Of a stretch of DNA of 64,000 nucleotides, positions 25,001-37,346 are shown one piece after another; within the stretch, counting starts at the first letter, position 1; each line of letters opens with the position of its first letter. Position numbers and translations under genes: made by a program. This DNA comes from Anopheles merus (Eukaryota; Arthropoda; Insecta; Diptera; Culicidae), in NCBI RefSeq assembly GCF_017562075.2, contig NC_054085.1, positions 24,058,433-24,122,432 of the forward strand. The letters run 5' to 3'. The notes under the pieces were generated by a model that did not search any database, was not told the DNA's origin, and saw nothing but the letters and a program-made list of their open reading frames with translations.

Positions 25001-27838
25001 CTTGCATCCAAGGGACATCATCATAGACATAACGTAGAGAAAACGTTGAAGAAAAAAACCCAAACCCGAAAACATGGGCAAAAGTACACATTTACGGAAC
25101 AAGAGTTGGGCAAATGTGCTTCAACTATCTCTAAACATCTGGACACCAAATGTGCGGAAACTTCCTTGCTGTAAGTAAAGCTCGCCGAACGCACAGCAGG
25201 TCCGTTCTGTATCGTTCGGACGTAAGATTGTACATTTATTTTTATTCAGCTCATGTATGAGTACCACCCAGCTGAATCTTGTGATGTCCTGTGCGCAAAA
25301 GCATAAGCAAAAAGATTATGTTTTACGTAGGATCACTCGATCGGCCTTATTTTTAAACTATTTTGCTTAACATCGCTTTAGCACATTTCCTGTCTGGTGA
25401 TCCTTTTCGGCATTGATGAAAACGCATTTTATTGCGAGGTTTATTGCACGTCGTGTGTACATATTGCTCACGCCTATCGTTGAACGCGTGTATCGGGCCA
25501 TTTCCAAAAATATGTTTATTTAGGCCAGCGATCATCACACAATACGTTAACCTTGAGTTTTCTCTTATATTTATCAGGATGCTCTACAATGTTTTCTTTT
25601 GCTGTATTCTTGTTGGATATTTCATTCGCATTGTGCGTTCACCTATTTATTCAATGATATTAGAAGGTTGAGAACTAAAAATAATGTTTGATTTTCATGA
25701 AAAATTATACAAAAAAGGCATTTAAACTTTCGTAACATGCTTGTTTGCACATTGTACGATCGTTTACCAGGCAAAACAACATGATGTACAAGAACATTAG
25801 TTAAATTACTAGTGATTAATCTTTGTTGTGAAACTTTTTTCTAACAAGTCAATTTTTAGCATATTTTTCTTAGTTTAGTCTCTTTTTTCTATTACAACAT
25901 TCAGATACAAGAGAAATCTTTTATTTGCCAGCAGTTTGGGTTTTCATTTCCTCCGTTATGTTTACTATCAACAAGACCACCAATGGCGATAAATTGTCTG
26001 ATTGATTGATTTTTAAAACGCTCCATTCGTGCAACCGTTCCTCGTTCTGTCTCATATCAGTTTTTTTTTTATTTTGTTTTGCGATTTAAAGCCTCAAACG
26101 TAAAAAAAATAACAATCATTCCAACGCACCACCAGCAGCTAGGCGATAGATAAATTTACACAAAACCCACAGTAATGTAAACACAAATCTACCACAGTAC
26201 CCTCACTAGACCGATACCGAAACTCCCCCCGCTGTGGCGTTGCGTGTTTGGAGTTTGCACTCTTTTGCACTATTTGTACATAAATCCAGTAGTTTCCCAC
26301 GAAAAATTACAACCAAACCAAGCAGTGATGGGGGAAATGGGGAGAACCGCAGCAGCAATGTTCAATGCAACAACAACAGCAAAAAAAAAATCTTTAAAAC
26401 ATTTCTTACTAATTTGCATGCCAGCGACAGGATGGCAGCCTGTGTGTTTGCAATATGCATTGGCGCCGTTCGCATAGATTGTCATGTGTGTGTGTGTGTG
26501 TGTTGTTATTTTTTGTTACGGGTCCTTATTTTAATACCACGCATATGTTTTCATTTCAAAACATACCCAGACCAGACGACGTTTTTTTTCTTCTGTACAC
26601 GTCCGTGCTTTTTTTTTGCGCCTGGAATGTCCATCAGTGCACGTAAAGCATTTAGGTACGATACAGAACATTTTACCCAGAAAAAAAGACATCCTCACAG
26701 AGGTTGTCGGGAATGTAAAAAAAAAATAATTTGTCAACCTTGTCTGCGCTCGGATTTTTTAAACCCTTTTTTTATCTACCCAAAATATATTCATAAACAA
26801 CGTCCTGTGGGAGTACCCTTGAAAATGCCTGCAAATATCCTGAAATAACCGATACCGCTTGCTGAACGAACCAATTGACAATGCACTAAAACAGAGTGTG
26901 TCTGATAGTTTATGTAGTTGTTGGAAAATTAAAATTCATCCCACACCCACACACACACCTTGCGTACTGCCTCAACTTAAAACGACACACGTGGCTTTGG
27001 TTGGTAAATAACACTTGGCTGTGGCTGGGGTGGAAAAAAACTGTATGAATTTGATAGCAGAAAATGGGTTTTTGCTTCGCCGAAGCGACCATTTGCAACA
27101 TTTTAATTACATGCAGAACGTGATGACAGCGATTTCATCAGCGATCATGTTCGATGTTCGTGATGATGATGATGATGCTGATGTGGAGGAGACCGGTGAT
27201 GAGGATGGATTTTTTTTGTGGCGATTGTGCGTGATTACCAAGCAGATAAAGTAAAGCTGTCGAGCCAACATTTTGAAAGCTTTTCACACCAGCAATTACA
27301 GCCCAGTGAAAGCGTTGTACTGTACCAAGTCCATTCAATAATAAATACCATTAGTTTAAAGTTAATGCTTCATAATACTTTGATTTGATTGAGTTCAGTT
27401 GAAGCGTTTGATTTAGAGGTTTTGAATCTGCCTAACAACAGCCAATAAAATGCTTCAGAACCATCAAACCATTACAAAACTAATTGGTTAGAAAGCACAA
27501 ATGTAATCGGTTCGATTTTACGCTCATTTTAAAATGTAAACCTTATTAAAACAAACGAAAATGTTTAACAAAATAAGCATAAAAAATACAAAAAAAAAAC
27601 AATAAAAAGTTGAGGGGGCTTTAACAACATCATTGCAAGCAGCTTTATCATTACTATGTTAGTGTGGCGAAGGGGAAAAGGGTGACAAAGCATATGTACT
27701 ACGGGTGTGCTTATTTTCCTACCCATGGACCAACGAAACACATATTATCGAAAAGCTGTACCCGTTTATAACCAAAAAACTAACTCATCTCGAATACGAT
27801 CGGTGGACGATGTAATAGTCCAACGGAACATCGTTGCC
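22043..27838. other. Intergenic DNA, no gene recognised
   Basis: 22240-24420 is GC-richer with overlapping open frames on both strands, none of which reads as a conserved protein. 24480-26220 is AT-rich. 26220-27250 contains a TG run (about 26484-26501) and a GAT repeat (27161-27178). No splice-supported coding exon was found. Confidence 0.4.
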
Positions 27839-27839
27839 G

Positions 27840-27847
27840 TATAAATA
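27840..27847 (+). promoter_or_regulatory. TATA box of a putative plus-strand promoter
   Basis: TATAAATA lies in a GC-richer context and is followed by about 900 bases that read like a mosquito leader: many copies of GTGCAAGTG-, AAAGTG- and AGTGC-type words and few long open frames. The start site would be near 27870. No strong TCAGT initiator is seen, which lowers confidence. Confidence 0.4.
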
Positions 27848-27869
27848 AGCCCGCACCGCTCTTGTCCAG

Positions 27870-28800
27870 CCAGAACTGTTTGAACCGTCAAGAGGGAACC
27901 ATATCCATCCTTAACTCCGTCGCCTCATTTCATGAGCTTCGGTGGTTCCTTCATTCAAACCAAAGTGGTGTTCGTTTCCACGAATCGCTTGAAGATCGTC
28001 TGAACGATCCTGGCTTGCGTGCCGCTGATGGTATTACATCGCAAGTGTGATCATCAAATCAGAGAAGGCAAAGGAACGGACGAAAACAAATAGTGCCAAT
28101 GAAAAACTTAACAGTGGTGTGTAAAAGTGCTGCAACACAAGAAGCGTTGTAACTTTTTGCGTAAAAAAGTGTAGTGATTGTGCCAAAACTCTGCTCATTC
28201 AAGTGCAAGTGAACTACAAACACGAACATTAAAGATCATCTTGCAAAAAACAACCCCAGAACCGAAGGCAATTTTGTGTTAAATGTACGCAGAGTACAGT
28301 GTCCAAGAACGAGATCATTTATAGCGTGAAGGGAATGAAAAGCACCAAGTGGTGTCCACCGTGGCGAGGAGACCAATATTCGACAGGACCTAATCGAGCA
28401 AAAGTTATAACAGTGCTAATGAAAGTGCAAGTAACCAAAGTGGTGCAGTACTCCAAAAACCTTAGACATGGCGATTGAGAAAAAGGTTCATCTGAAAAGC
28501 TTCCACAACATAAACATGAAAAATATGTTCAGTCTTCGCTGCAGACTCTTTGAAGTGCTCAAGTGCTCTAGATAAATGCAGGCAGAACATCTACGCCTGG
28601 AAACACGACAGATGCGCACGGCACATCCAAATAATAGTGAAACAAAAGCAAAGGAGAAAAGTCAAAGTGATAGTGCTGGAACTGAAATACTTGAGCGTCC
28701 AACACGGATTGACACGCGAGAATGGACCGGAGTCCCAACCGATCGACAGCGGCTTAGCAGCAGATGGTGAAACCCGCTAACAACCGCGCCTCTTCAGGAG
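27870..28800 (+). other. Putative long 5' leader exon with two abutting small ORFs
   Basis: The stretch downstream of the TATA box looks like an untranslated first exon. It contains an ATG ORF of 35 codons at 28468-28575 (good context, GACATGG; starts MAIEKKVHLK). Its TAA stop is followed without a gap by the ATG of a second ORF at 28576-28770 (64 aa, rich in Arg, Glu, Ser and Thr, starting MQAEHLRLET). A GGTGAAAC donor-like site overlaps the end of the second ORF, so that ORF could instead be the first coding exon of a larger gene. No downstream exon was identified in the window. I do not recognise either product. Confidence 0.35.
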
Positions 28801-29640
28801 TGAGAATGAAAGTGTCATCTAAACGTAAATGCCAGCTATTCGGTGTTCTTCTAGTGAAATGTTCTGCTCATTCGTTTTTAAGGAGCATTGCATTCAATTT
28901 TTAACAATAATTTAAAACCAAGCGATACTTTGAGTCGTGATAAATCATATTTGATTGTACCAATCTTCTGGATTCTTCTAGACTGTTGGAACAGTTAGGA
29001 ATAGTTATTGCTCACTATGGGAGCGATAGCGAACTATTTAAATACCGACTATTCGGTACTTTACGACTAAGGCTTTTAAAAGCATTGCTTTCGAGTTACA
29101 TTTGTGGAAGTAATTTTCAACGATCACTAAATTTTGAAACTGTTATGAAGCAGGTTTCCTGTGTACCGCTCCTCTGCGGTTCTTGCATTTGTTGTTTTGT
29201 TTTGGAAATTGTTTAAAAAAATGTAAAATCCATAATTTTTGAATATTACGGTAGAAGAAACGTGAATGAATAATTAAACTATCGATCAATCGGCATCGTT
29301 CAACGAAGGATCCTGTATGATTCAGATCATCTTTGAAAAAACCACTTGAATTCTTGAATTTACTGATAACGTCGTAGTGAGAGCTTCTTAGCAATTTTTG
29401 CATCTAGTAGGGTTAGAGATGAACCTGGATCTAAAAAGGCATACGTTTTAACGGAATTTTGATTGTTTATCAGTGTTACTGGCAACAATTGCTAATGTGT
29501 TGAAGACGCGTTTTGTAATTCATGATGGTTATTAACGCCTTCTTCTCTAAAACATCACAACACAACGCAAGCAAAATTGAACTTCACTTTCCTACTTATC
29601 ACTTATTCACGTTGTTAGAACACTGAATAAAAACAAAAAA
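28801..29640. other. AT-rich intergenic DNA
   Basis: No gene recognised. An 86-aa open frame on the minus strand (29143-29403) lies downstream of the BEL-type leader at 29703 and could be highly decayed element sequence, but it has no readable motif. Confidence 0.35.
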
Positions 29641-29702
29641 TTTAGACGAATAAGTTCGACACTGGAGTTATAACACTTTTAATTAATTACAACTCCTCCC
29701 TG

Positions 29703-30668
29703 GGAGCCACCATATAAATCTTTTTATTGCCTCCTCTCTAACGTTCGTCTGGACTGATTGATAAGTTTAAAATGTGAACTTATGAGGCTTTTGGATGAGC
29801 ATAGTTTTATGTAATGTTTTTAAGATATGAATTAGAGTTATTATCGTTGCGTTCGCAACAAGAAAAAGTTTTTCTCTCCTAATCTCAGTGCATTGGATAC
29901 AGAACCATACATCCGTTGGGTTCATACAACTTTGCCCAAGCGAGATGGAATTGTCAATCGCAATCAGTGCAAGCGATTATATGCCGCACGTCTCCATCCT
30001 GTTCCGTACACAGGCGGCAGCGGCCGTTTGGATTTGAAACGAAATATTTCGACACTTTGGACGAATCAAATGATTTCCGAGTTGAAATATTTCGTAAGTT
30101 TTAATTGAATAATAATTGGAACGACTCACCTGGATTCAAGTTTGCTTACTTGAATACCTGTTTTGTTGTAATGACTTTCGGTGATTCAGCGGACGCGTTC
30201 CCTTGCAAAGATGTTGTTACAGGAGCTTCCTACTTCAGGCGAAATTTGCAGCGGGCTCGTAGTTATTTCGAATGAATCTGCGATGATCTTCGATGCTTGA
30301 TGAATCAGCGTTGAATTTGCGTTCTCGGTTGGCCGAGTCGTGCGGATTGCAGTTTTGTAGGACCTTTTGTCCTTCCGCTATCTCTTGATGCGGTGTTCGA
30401 TGCTCGATTTGTATCGTAAATCGGCTTAGATCAGCTAATAGCTGCACTAGCTGTTTTGTTCGGAGTCGTTTTTAACTATTTTCGAGGTAATAGTTATTTG
30501 ACGATTTACCCTTCGTGGGACTAGTCTCCGATTTGCGTGTGATGTCAGATGGCTTTCTTTCACTTACGCTACGACTGTGGAGCTTCGTAGCGTTTTTCCG
30601 TTACGCGTCACTACACTTGCACTTGAAACGCTTCCGGAAACTATTGTTCATAACTACGGAGCCACCAT
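29703..30668 (-). mobile_element. BEL/Pao-type element remnant with decayed gag start
   Basis: Read on the minus strand, a TGGTGGCTCC primer-binding-type sequence at 30658-30667 directly follows an LTR-like stretch. It is followed by a leader and a degenerate gag start at about 30060-29885. There the PHD-like zinc-finger spacing is still visible (CTDCD, an in-frame stop, then QFHLAWAKLY), equivalent to CNECDRWFHL in the better copy at 31560-32288. A third TGGTGGCTCC with a GGAGGAGT leader word lies at 29703-29712, suggesting another element or LTR join. No pol frame is present. Confidence 0.6.
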
Positions 30669-31142
30669 GTAAAACTTCGAGGCGTTCACAAAACCTTTTT
30701 TGGCTCGATCGAGACGATTGATCGAGTCTGTTGCCAACGCGCTGGCAGTACCACCTTTTAAAGACGAGGAAAAAAAGAACTTCCGACGCTGACACACCGA
30801 TCTTTTCCGTTTGAGATCTAAATTGCAAGTGTTTATTAATTTAATTAATTTCTACAATTATAGTTTTTATACTAAAGTCTATAAGTTCTAATGTGGGAAC
30901 AATATTTTCCTTCCTTTTTACACATTTTTCTCCATATTGTTAACGCTCTTCCTTTTGACGCGCCTACGTCTGATCTGGTTGATGTCAAGTGCTATGGATA
31001 GAAATGCGATCCTTTTTTATTGCTTTTCTCGTGGTGAGGACAAATTGGTTGCATTGATTGCGGGCGTAGGGATTTTCCTTTGGGCAGAACTGTACCTAAC
31101 GCTTGAATCTTCTGGTGCATGTTTAGAATGTATCCCTGCATT
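30668..31142 (-). repeat. BEL-type LTR, downstream copy
   Basis: On the minus strand this stretch runs from about the words GATACATTC and GTTAGGTACAG to TTTTACA, right before the primer-binding-type TGGTGGCTCC. It contains AATAAACACTTGCAATT, a polyadenylation signal with following R/U5-like sequence. It is homologous to 32717-33148 with many substitutions and gaps. The left limit is uncertain by some tens of bases. Confidence 0.6.
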
Positions 31143-32288
31143 CGTTTGTTACGCTTGTTACGAACTATCTGTTGACGCTCTGTTATAATTTTGTTTACTA
31201 AGGCATAACATTTAATAGTTTCGTGGGATTTATTGCATATTAAGCATTTTATTGTTGGTGGATTTGGTTTGTTTTGATTTGGTTTTTTATTGTCCTGCCA
31301 TTTTGGCTTGGATTTATGTTCAAATTTTTGCTCATGTATGTTTAGATGTCCTTTGTTATTCATCGATTGTGCGGCACTCATGAGACTGGCTCTTTTGGCA
31401 AAGGGTTTTAACTATTCGCACAATTCATCTAAGGTTTGATTTTCTAAATCTACCTTTCGTGCTATAATATAATCCGTCCTTTTGACTTGGATGTCGTAGG
31501 GGAGTTTGGACACTAGACACTAGTCTATGATCGTTTAGATAAGACGGTATTTTCATGAGTTATACCGTGGGCACTAGATTTTCTGATGCATTGGTCAATT
31601 CATAAATCATGGTTTTTGAATCCTTTTTGATTCTCTGTAGATTATTTAGGAGTTCAAGATAAACCAAATCATTTCTTCCATATTCCTCTTCCAACCTCGA
31701 CATAATTTCTTTAACGTTATTGGATTCCATCATTAGCTGTTGAACGTGCTGCAACGCCTTTCCGTTCAAAGCTTGTGTTAAACGGTTTAGATTTTCTAAA
31801 TCCGTAAAACTGCCCTCTTCGTTTGTTTTATCAAACGTTTGTTTGAGTTTCGTCCATTCTTTTGGATCGCCTCTAAACTTGGGCAACTGCATCAAGGATT
31901 GCCTTCTGATAAGGGTTTCCACGTGCGATGGTTCCTTTTTATCATCAACTAATATTCTGATGACGATAAAAATGTCCTTCATCTGATCCTTTTGGCTGAT
32001 GATAAAATCTTTTATGGAGGTTTCAATGCTTGTTTCTTGTTCCTTGCCCTCCTTGCCCTTGTCGGTTTCCTTTGTCAAGCTTGTAAGACGATTAATTTCG
32101 TACTTAATGCTTTGACATTTCGGACATAACCAATATTCTTCTCGTTTAGGCAGTCGTTGTAATTTTACATACGACAAGTGGAACCAACGATCACATTCAT
32201 TGCATTGCGTCATCGTTGGTTCGCTCGTGTCCACCCCGGTACACAATCGGCATGCGCCGTTCGGATTGGTAACAAATTTTACAGGCAT
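30992..32288 (-). pseudogene. BEL/Pao gag, broken by a frameshift and stops
   Basis: The 242-aa frame at 31560-32288 starts at an ATG. It has an N-terminal PHD-like zinc finger (CRLCTG, CNECDRWFHL, WLCPKC) and then the BEL/Pao gag core: LPKFRGDPKEW, LENLNRLTQALNGKAL and EEYGR, as in DUF1759-type gag. After a frame change and in-frame stops between 31382 and 31559, homology resumes. At 30992-31381 there is a CCHC-type zinc knuckle (CLICNKSHETIKC) that would bind nucleic acid. The frame then runs into the LTR. No protease, reverse transcriptase or integrase follows, so the copy is a gag-only deletion derivative. By family this is the capsid protein of an Anopheles BEL-type retrotransposon. Confidence 0.85.
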
Positions 32289-32716
32289 TTTGAATGATGA
32301 TTTCCTTGCCTTTTGTTAGTTTTAACAAGGAATTGGCCAACCTGGATAAGTTCCTTTATTTCCTTTTGAAGTGATGCAGGGCGACGTTCTCTTTGTCTGG
32401 ACCTTGGCTACGTTGTGATGAATTATTACACGATCACAACACTTTTTAGCACAATTGTTCAGTAATTTGATAAACAAACACTGCAGGTTCAGATTACGAG
32501 TTTTTTTTCGTTTTGAATAAACGAGTTTAACGGACGAGGAGGAAATTGTTCTTTCACAAGAACGGTGAGAAATACGATTTTGACGTTACAATTTAACACC
32601 TTTTGTTTAGACTCATTCACTAACTTTTTTGTTCACTTCGATCACTGGAGTAGATATAAAAAATAAAGTTTTGGAGTTTTCTTATTTCTTTACACTACTC
32701 CTCTCTGGAACCACCA
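32289..32716 (-). other. BEL leader and primer-binding-type site
   Basis: Between the upstream LTR and the gag ATG there are about 430 bases of leader. It begins with TGGTGGTTCC and the word GAGAGGAGTAG (32696-32716), which is shared with the other two junctions. The starting TGG is as expected for pairing with the CCA end of a tRNA primer. The tRNA identity was not determined. Confidence 0.55.
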
Positions 32717-33148
32717 TTATTAATTTCGGATATGAAATTCGCGATGTCGCGGAAAGTTAGTTGATCGGTTCAGAAAAAAAACTCTGTACACAGGTGCACA
32801 GTTAGGCGTCAGAATTGTAAGTGTTTATTTAGATTTAAAATGAATTATTTTATACTAGTTTCTTCAGGTTTTATCGTGGGAAGGTTATTTTCTCTTCCTT
32901 TTTCGCATATGTTCGTATCGCTAGCCTTTTCCTTTTTGCCACGCCTACGCATTCTCCTAGGAGGTTTTCTGGTTCTGATGTGCTGTTTTATGTCAAGCGA
33001 TCCTGAAGGAAATGTGATCCCTTTTTTTATTGCTTTCTCTGGTGAGAACAAATTGTTGCATTGATTGCGGGCGTTGTGGTTTTCCCTTTTTGGCGTAACT
33101 GTACCTAACACTTGAATTCGGTGGTGCATGTTCCGAATGTATCGCATC
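32717..33148 (-). repeat. BEL-type LTR, upstream copy
   Basis: This is the counterpart of the LTR at 30668-31142. Shared minus-strand words include GATACATTC, GTTAGGTACAGTT, CGCCCGCAATCAATGCAA and AATAAACACTT. The open frame across it (32845-33156) is the LTR read in the same frame as the gag tail of the other copy, so it is not a gene. Divergence between the two LTRs is high, so the insertion is old or the two belong to different copies. Confidence 0.6.
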
Positions 33149-35925
33149 ATTGACAAATACTTGAACTTATTGCTTTTCGAATTTGTTTATCTGGTTAATG
33201 TTATTAACGCATTTACGTTCGAGTGAATTTTAGGTTTAACAATTTTACGCCCGTGAGAAATATGGATGTGGAATTTTCCTACGCTTCGCGGAGTTGGTCT
33301 AGCTTGACACACGTGCATGCTGTAATCCTAAGTTAACCGTTATGGTTTTGAAATGAAGTAATTGACTGCTAAAAAATGCAAGTCAAAAAACCCAGATGGC
33401 CCTGCTTGAAGGGTTTAGGATTACATTAAGTTTGTCTCCTTGATGGTACGTCTGTTCTGGAGTATGTTTGAACTGTCATATTTTATTCTATTTTATGGTT
33501 AGAAAAAAAAATGTGAAAATCTGGATTGTCGCGTTCGCAACACCTAGACTTATGCTGTTTATCGCGCCAATGCACGCGGTCAGGGCACTTGAAAAGGGTA
33601 ATAAGCGTTTTGAGCGGTTTGCTCATTTTAAATTTAAAAATACAATCGGTTAAGTTTGAAAATGCGATCGTCATGGCGATCGTACGTAAAGAGAAATTTA
33701 TTTAAATGAAATTCATAATTCTCGGTAAATAAAATCATTTAAATTCGAATTTGAATATCGCCGTTGGCGGTTAAAGATTTTTTTTTAAATGTTCGTTAAA
33801 AATGATTAATTAAATTTAAATTGTCGCGTCATCAACACATAGGCAGTTAAAATTAATATTAGCTAATAATCAGTGTACATCAGCTCAAGAGAACATAAAG
33901 AAATCTTTATAAATGCCTAAACGATTATCATTAAAAAATTATGTTACCGAACACCTTCGAGAATGTAATTGTATGAAATAAACGTATCACAAAATAGTTC
34001 AAGTCATATCAAACGTGTCAATGTATTTCTTTTCCAATTTATTTTAGCGTATCCTTTCTAACCACTCCGTGTTGGTTCTCTTCCTGCAATGTCCGAAAAA
34101 AGCCTGTTCTTGCTTTATGCTTGTTTCCGTTTCGGTGCTTTCACTTGATTCGTTTCTACAGGTCCACTTTTGTAGTCTACTACCACTCTATCGTTCATAA
34201 GACCTTTCCAAAAGCATACAAATCTACCAAGTTACAATGTACACACAGGACAGCGTAATGAAGGTCGTATAAAGTAACGTACGATCGTTTGATTGTGCTG
34301 CTAACGAAATAGAACACAGCAATCTGTATTGAAATTCGTAGTTAACACTAATTGCCAATAGTCTAATCGTGTGCCTCTAAATCAATGCAACTCTGCGATA
34401 CGATGCCACACGATGTAACATACCAACTTTAGCGTCATTAACTGTTTGCAACCTTAGGTTTTAGACAAGCGCAACCAGCGCTAAACGATGCTAACCAAAA
34501 ATCCGACAAACTGCACCACACACCTTGGCCTCTTCCCCGTCAAACCACTTCGTTCCTCGTAGGTGTTAGATGGCAAATCGGTGTACTAATCCGACGAACA
34601 GCACGTTCGCTTGCCCGCGCATAATTCATCCCATTGCTCCCGTCCGTTGCTGCAGCACATCATAAGCGAATATTAATGAGCTGAGTTTATGGCAATAGCA
34701 CAACTAGTACGTCTGGCAAATGGGGTTGTGTGTGGGGACTGGAAAGCCAGCCACCAGCCAACCTGTGTGTTCCCCAAATGGTGGTGTGGTGTGCGAAATT
34801 GTGTGCTAATAAAATTTTAAACACTCCCCGACGAAATGAATGTAAAATCCGAAAATCTTTGCCACCGTGCCGTGCCTGCCGGCAGACAGGTGATAATTAA
34901 AACACGATATAGAAAATCTACATTTCTTCATTATAATCCGTTTTTGGGACGCAGTGGCGCCCAAACACCCCGTCCCTGCAGAGCACTGCGTGCTCAGGTG
35001 TGCCTGTGTGGCAGGTTTAGGAAATGCCTCGACCCACCAGCCAAACCCCCTTCGGTGCCGGTTTGCAAAACGATGCAAAATTTGCATTTCACAAAACTTA
35101 ATCCTCTTCGCACTTTCGCCCAACAGCGTGTGGTGAGGCACATTTGCATCTGCACGCGCGTTTCCGAGCGTCCAAATTGCAACCGGGCAAAATGTCTTAT
35201 TTTTCCAGCTGTCAGTGAACTCTACCACGGGTAGCAAATGGTTGTACCGCCCCGATCTTCTGGCGATGTCTTCTGTAGCTTGCGTGAAGCTTTCAGTACC
35301 GAAGCTTTAGGATAAGCGGCAGTAGCGGAGGCACCAGACAAGTTTGCAGCTCAATTCTCGCTCGGCTCAAGTTCCGCTCACAATTCACCCGTCATGCACC
35401 CACAGCGGCACCTTCTTCGCCCAGTCGTCGACCTGGAGCGTACAGATGTTACTATTAAAAGTTTATTAAAAGATGTGAAAACTTTTCATTTATGTATGAC
35501 GCCATGTGACGTGAGGGTGTAGTTCGTTTCGGGTGGAGAGGGAGAATCGGGTAGAAAATTGCACACTGCACACTCGGCTGCTGTGCAGCTGTGCCCTCGC
35601 GAGCGTGAGTGCAGGAAGATTGAGTGTCCGATGGGAGGAAGTGCATATCGAAGAGTTGTGTCTTGCATGAGACGATAGGAGCGTGTGGTAAGTTTTACAT
35701 GAAGATTTTGTTGACTGGCGTTTTTTCGGGTGTTACTTCAACTGGCGTTACTGACAACTTCAGCGGCAAAGCTTTTAAAGACAGTGGCGTCAAACTCGGT
35801 GTTGGCTATGATGGGAACCAAAGAAGGTAACACAAATAAACGATACAATCGTATAATTATTATTAAAATTTAGAAAAAAATCTTAGTTGTACTGTAATTC
35901 ACCACCGGAGGATTAACCCACACTA
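33149..35925. other. Intergenic DNA, no gene recognised
   Basis: 33150-34300 is AT-rich and contains CGCGTTCGCAACA-type words that also occur near 29845, possibly more element debris. 34500-35650 is GC-richer with overlapping open frames on both strands (for example 34806-35237) but no identifiable protein. Confidence 0.35.
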
Positions 35926-36560
35926 AGCCTGTTCTGTTTCTGAGATTGATCTTGAACCCAAACGGGCCCTGGAACTAATCCTGAAACCATATTGGTCCTA
36001 ATATAGATATTGTTTTAATATCGGCGTAACAACACGCCTGTCAAGTCCCGAATAGACCGTGTCCCCATAAATAGGGCTTGACTATCCTACTATGGTAACA
36101 ATAAGTCACTGAAAGCCAAGCTCACTACACTAGTGGGTACTAGTGGGCAGGCCTTGACGGCCAGCAGTTGTTGTGCCAAAAAAGAAAAAAAAGAAGAAGA
36201 TTGATATCGGCACTGGACCTCATCCTTTGCTCATAATATCCCCCAATGTAATGCAATGACTAAACCATATTGGTTCTAAAATAAATGGTGTATTAATATC
36301 GGCCCTGGACCTCATCCTTTACTCAATGTACACTGGTCCTAGAAACATTACTGAATCTACATCGTTCCTGAAACTGATCCTGAACCCATATCGTTCATAA
36401 AACTTGAGCTTGAAATAACACCGTTCCTGGAACTTATACAAAACGCTCATCAATCTTGGTACGGATCTAGCATCTATACCGGCTTTGTGACTTATCCACA
36501 ACCTAGAACTGATTAGGTTCTGAATTATTATGACCTCATACTTGTCCTGGAGATAATTTT
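35926..36560. repeat. Degenerate minisatellite, about 30-bp unit
   Basis: A loose unit with the wording CCTGGAACTGATCCTGAACC plus CATATCGGTCCT-like sequence recurs across the interval with many substitutions and length changes (for example around 35940, 36000, 36300, 36370 and 36420). The array is split by a SINE at 36026-36203. Protein frames across it are artefacts. Confidence 0.6.
36026..36203 (+). mobile_element. SINE200-like copy with target duplication
   Basis: The body contains CCGTGTCCCCATAAATAGGG, TTGACTATCCTACTATGG, AATAAGTCACTGAAAGCC and a tail of A-rich AAGAAGAAG. These match SINE200 of Anopheles from memory. The 5' tRNA-like head is missing. ATATCGGC flanks both sides (36018-36025 and 36204-36211), so this is a retroposed copy that was 5'-truncated on insertion. 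Confidence 0.85.
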
Positions 36561-36935
36561 GAAGTTTTCCTGTTCTTGAACGTATTTAACGTATGAACCT
36601 GTCGCGGCCCAGGTACCGAAATAGTATCCACTTTGACCCAGCAATGAACCAAACTGTTTTTAACTATGTCCTTCAGACCCAGCTGAGATCCGTCTGTGTT
36701 TTTAGGCAGGTTATGTTGACATTCATGCCGTGTGCTTCTAAATTATTACCCAGCAATGATCTGCGCGTCGACGGCAGCTTCTTATTCTGATGTGAGCGTA
36801 GATCGAGTTTCATTGCTCTTGTCTGCTGAAGTTAGCGAATATGGTGCCACTCATGGGCTACTTAGGGGCTGCTGGTGTTGGTAATGTAATTTCTGATGAT
36901 GTCATTGCTGGTGACGGTGATGACGCTGTTGTAAT
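36561..36935. other. Intergenic DNA
   Basis: Nothing recognised apart from the sequence that precedes the hAT-type element. Its last eight bases (GTTGTAAT, 36928-36935) are the target duplication of that element. Confidence 0.4.
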
Positions 36936-37346
36936 CAGTGCTGCAAAATGTCATGAGTATCACGAGATTTTCACCAACGAAAACAATGAACATATCCGTG
37001 GTAGCTTGATGCTCATTGCTGATTCTCAATAAAAGTGCGGCATGACATGCCGAACGCGACATGCGAATTCTTGAGTCCAACGCGATACTCTGACTGACAA
37101 GCTTAGCTTAATGCCGGCGCAAGCATAATCATGATTTTTTTTTCTGGCTGTGAACAGTGCTGAAAAAGTCATGACATAGTGACTGACCGCAAACGATGGT
37201 CGCAAACATGTCATGAGCATGTATTAGTCACACCAACCGTTCTGAGTATCAGCACTGATTATCACAATTGAGTACGTGACGCTGATGTGGATTTTGTTCC
37301 AGTCAGATTTTTTTTATGACATTGACAGTGACATTTTGCAGCACTG
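36936..37346. mobile_element. hAT-type MITE with perfect 8-bp target duplication
   Basis: The element is 411 bp. It starts CAGTGCTGCAAAATGTCA and ends with TGACATTTTGCAGCACTG, an 18-base perfect inverted repeat. GTTGTAAT occurs immediately before (36928-36935) and after (37347-37354). Eight-base duplications and CAGTG-type ends are the signature of the hAT superfamily. The interior has no transposase. Internal GACTGACC, GTCATGACAT and ATGGTCGCA words recur. A related copy lies at 48971-49944. Confidence 0.9.

Noticed and set aside
32845..33156. 103-aa minus-strand frame as a separate gene
   Set aside because: It is the BEL-type LTR and matches the tail of the gag frame at 30992-31381.
34806..35237. 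143-aa minus and 132-aa plus frames over the same bases
   Set aside because: Frames open on both strands at once reflect composition; neither has a recognisable protein.
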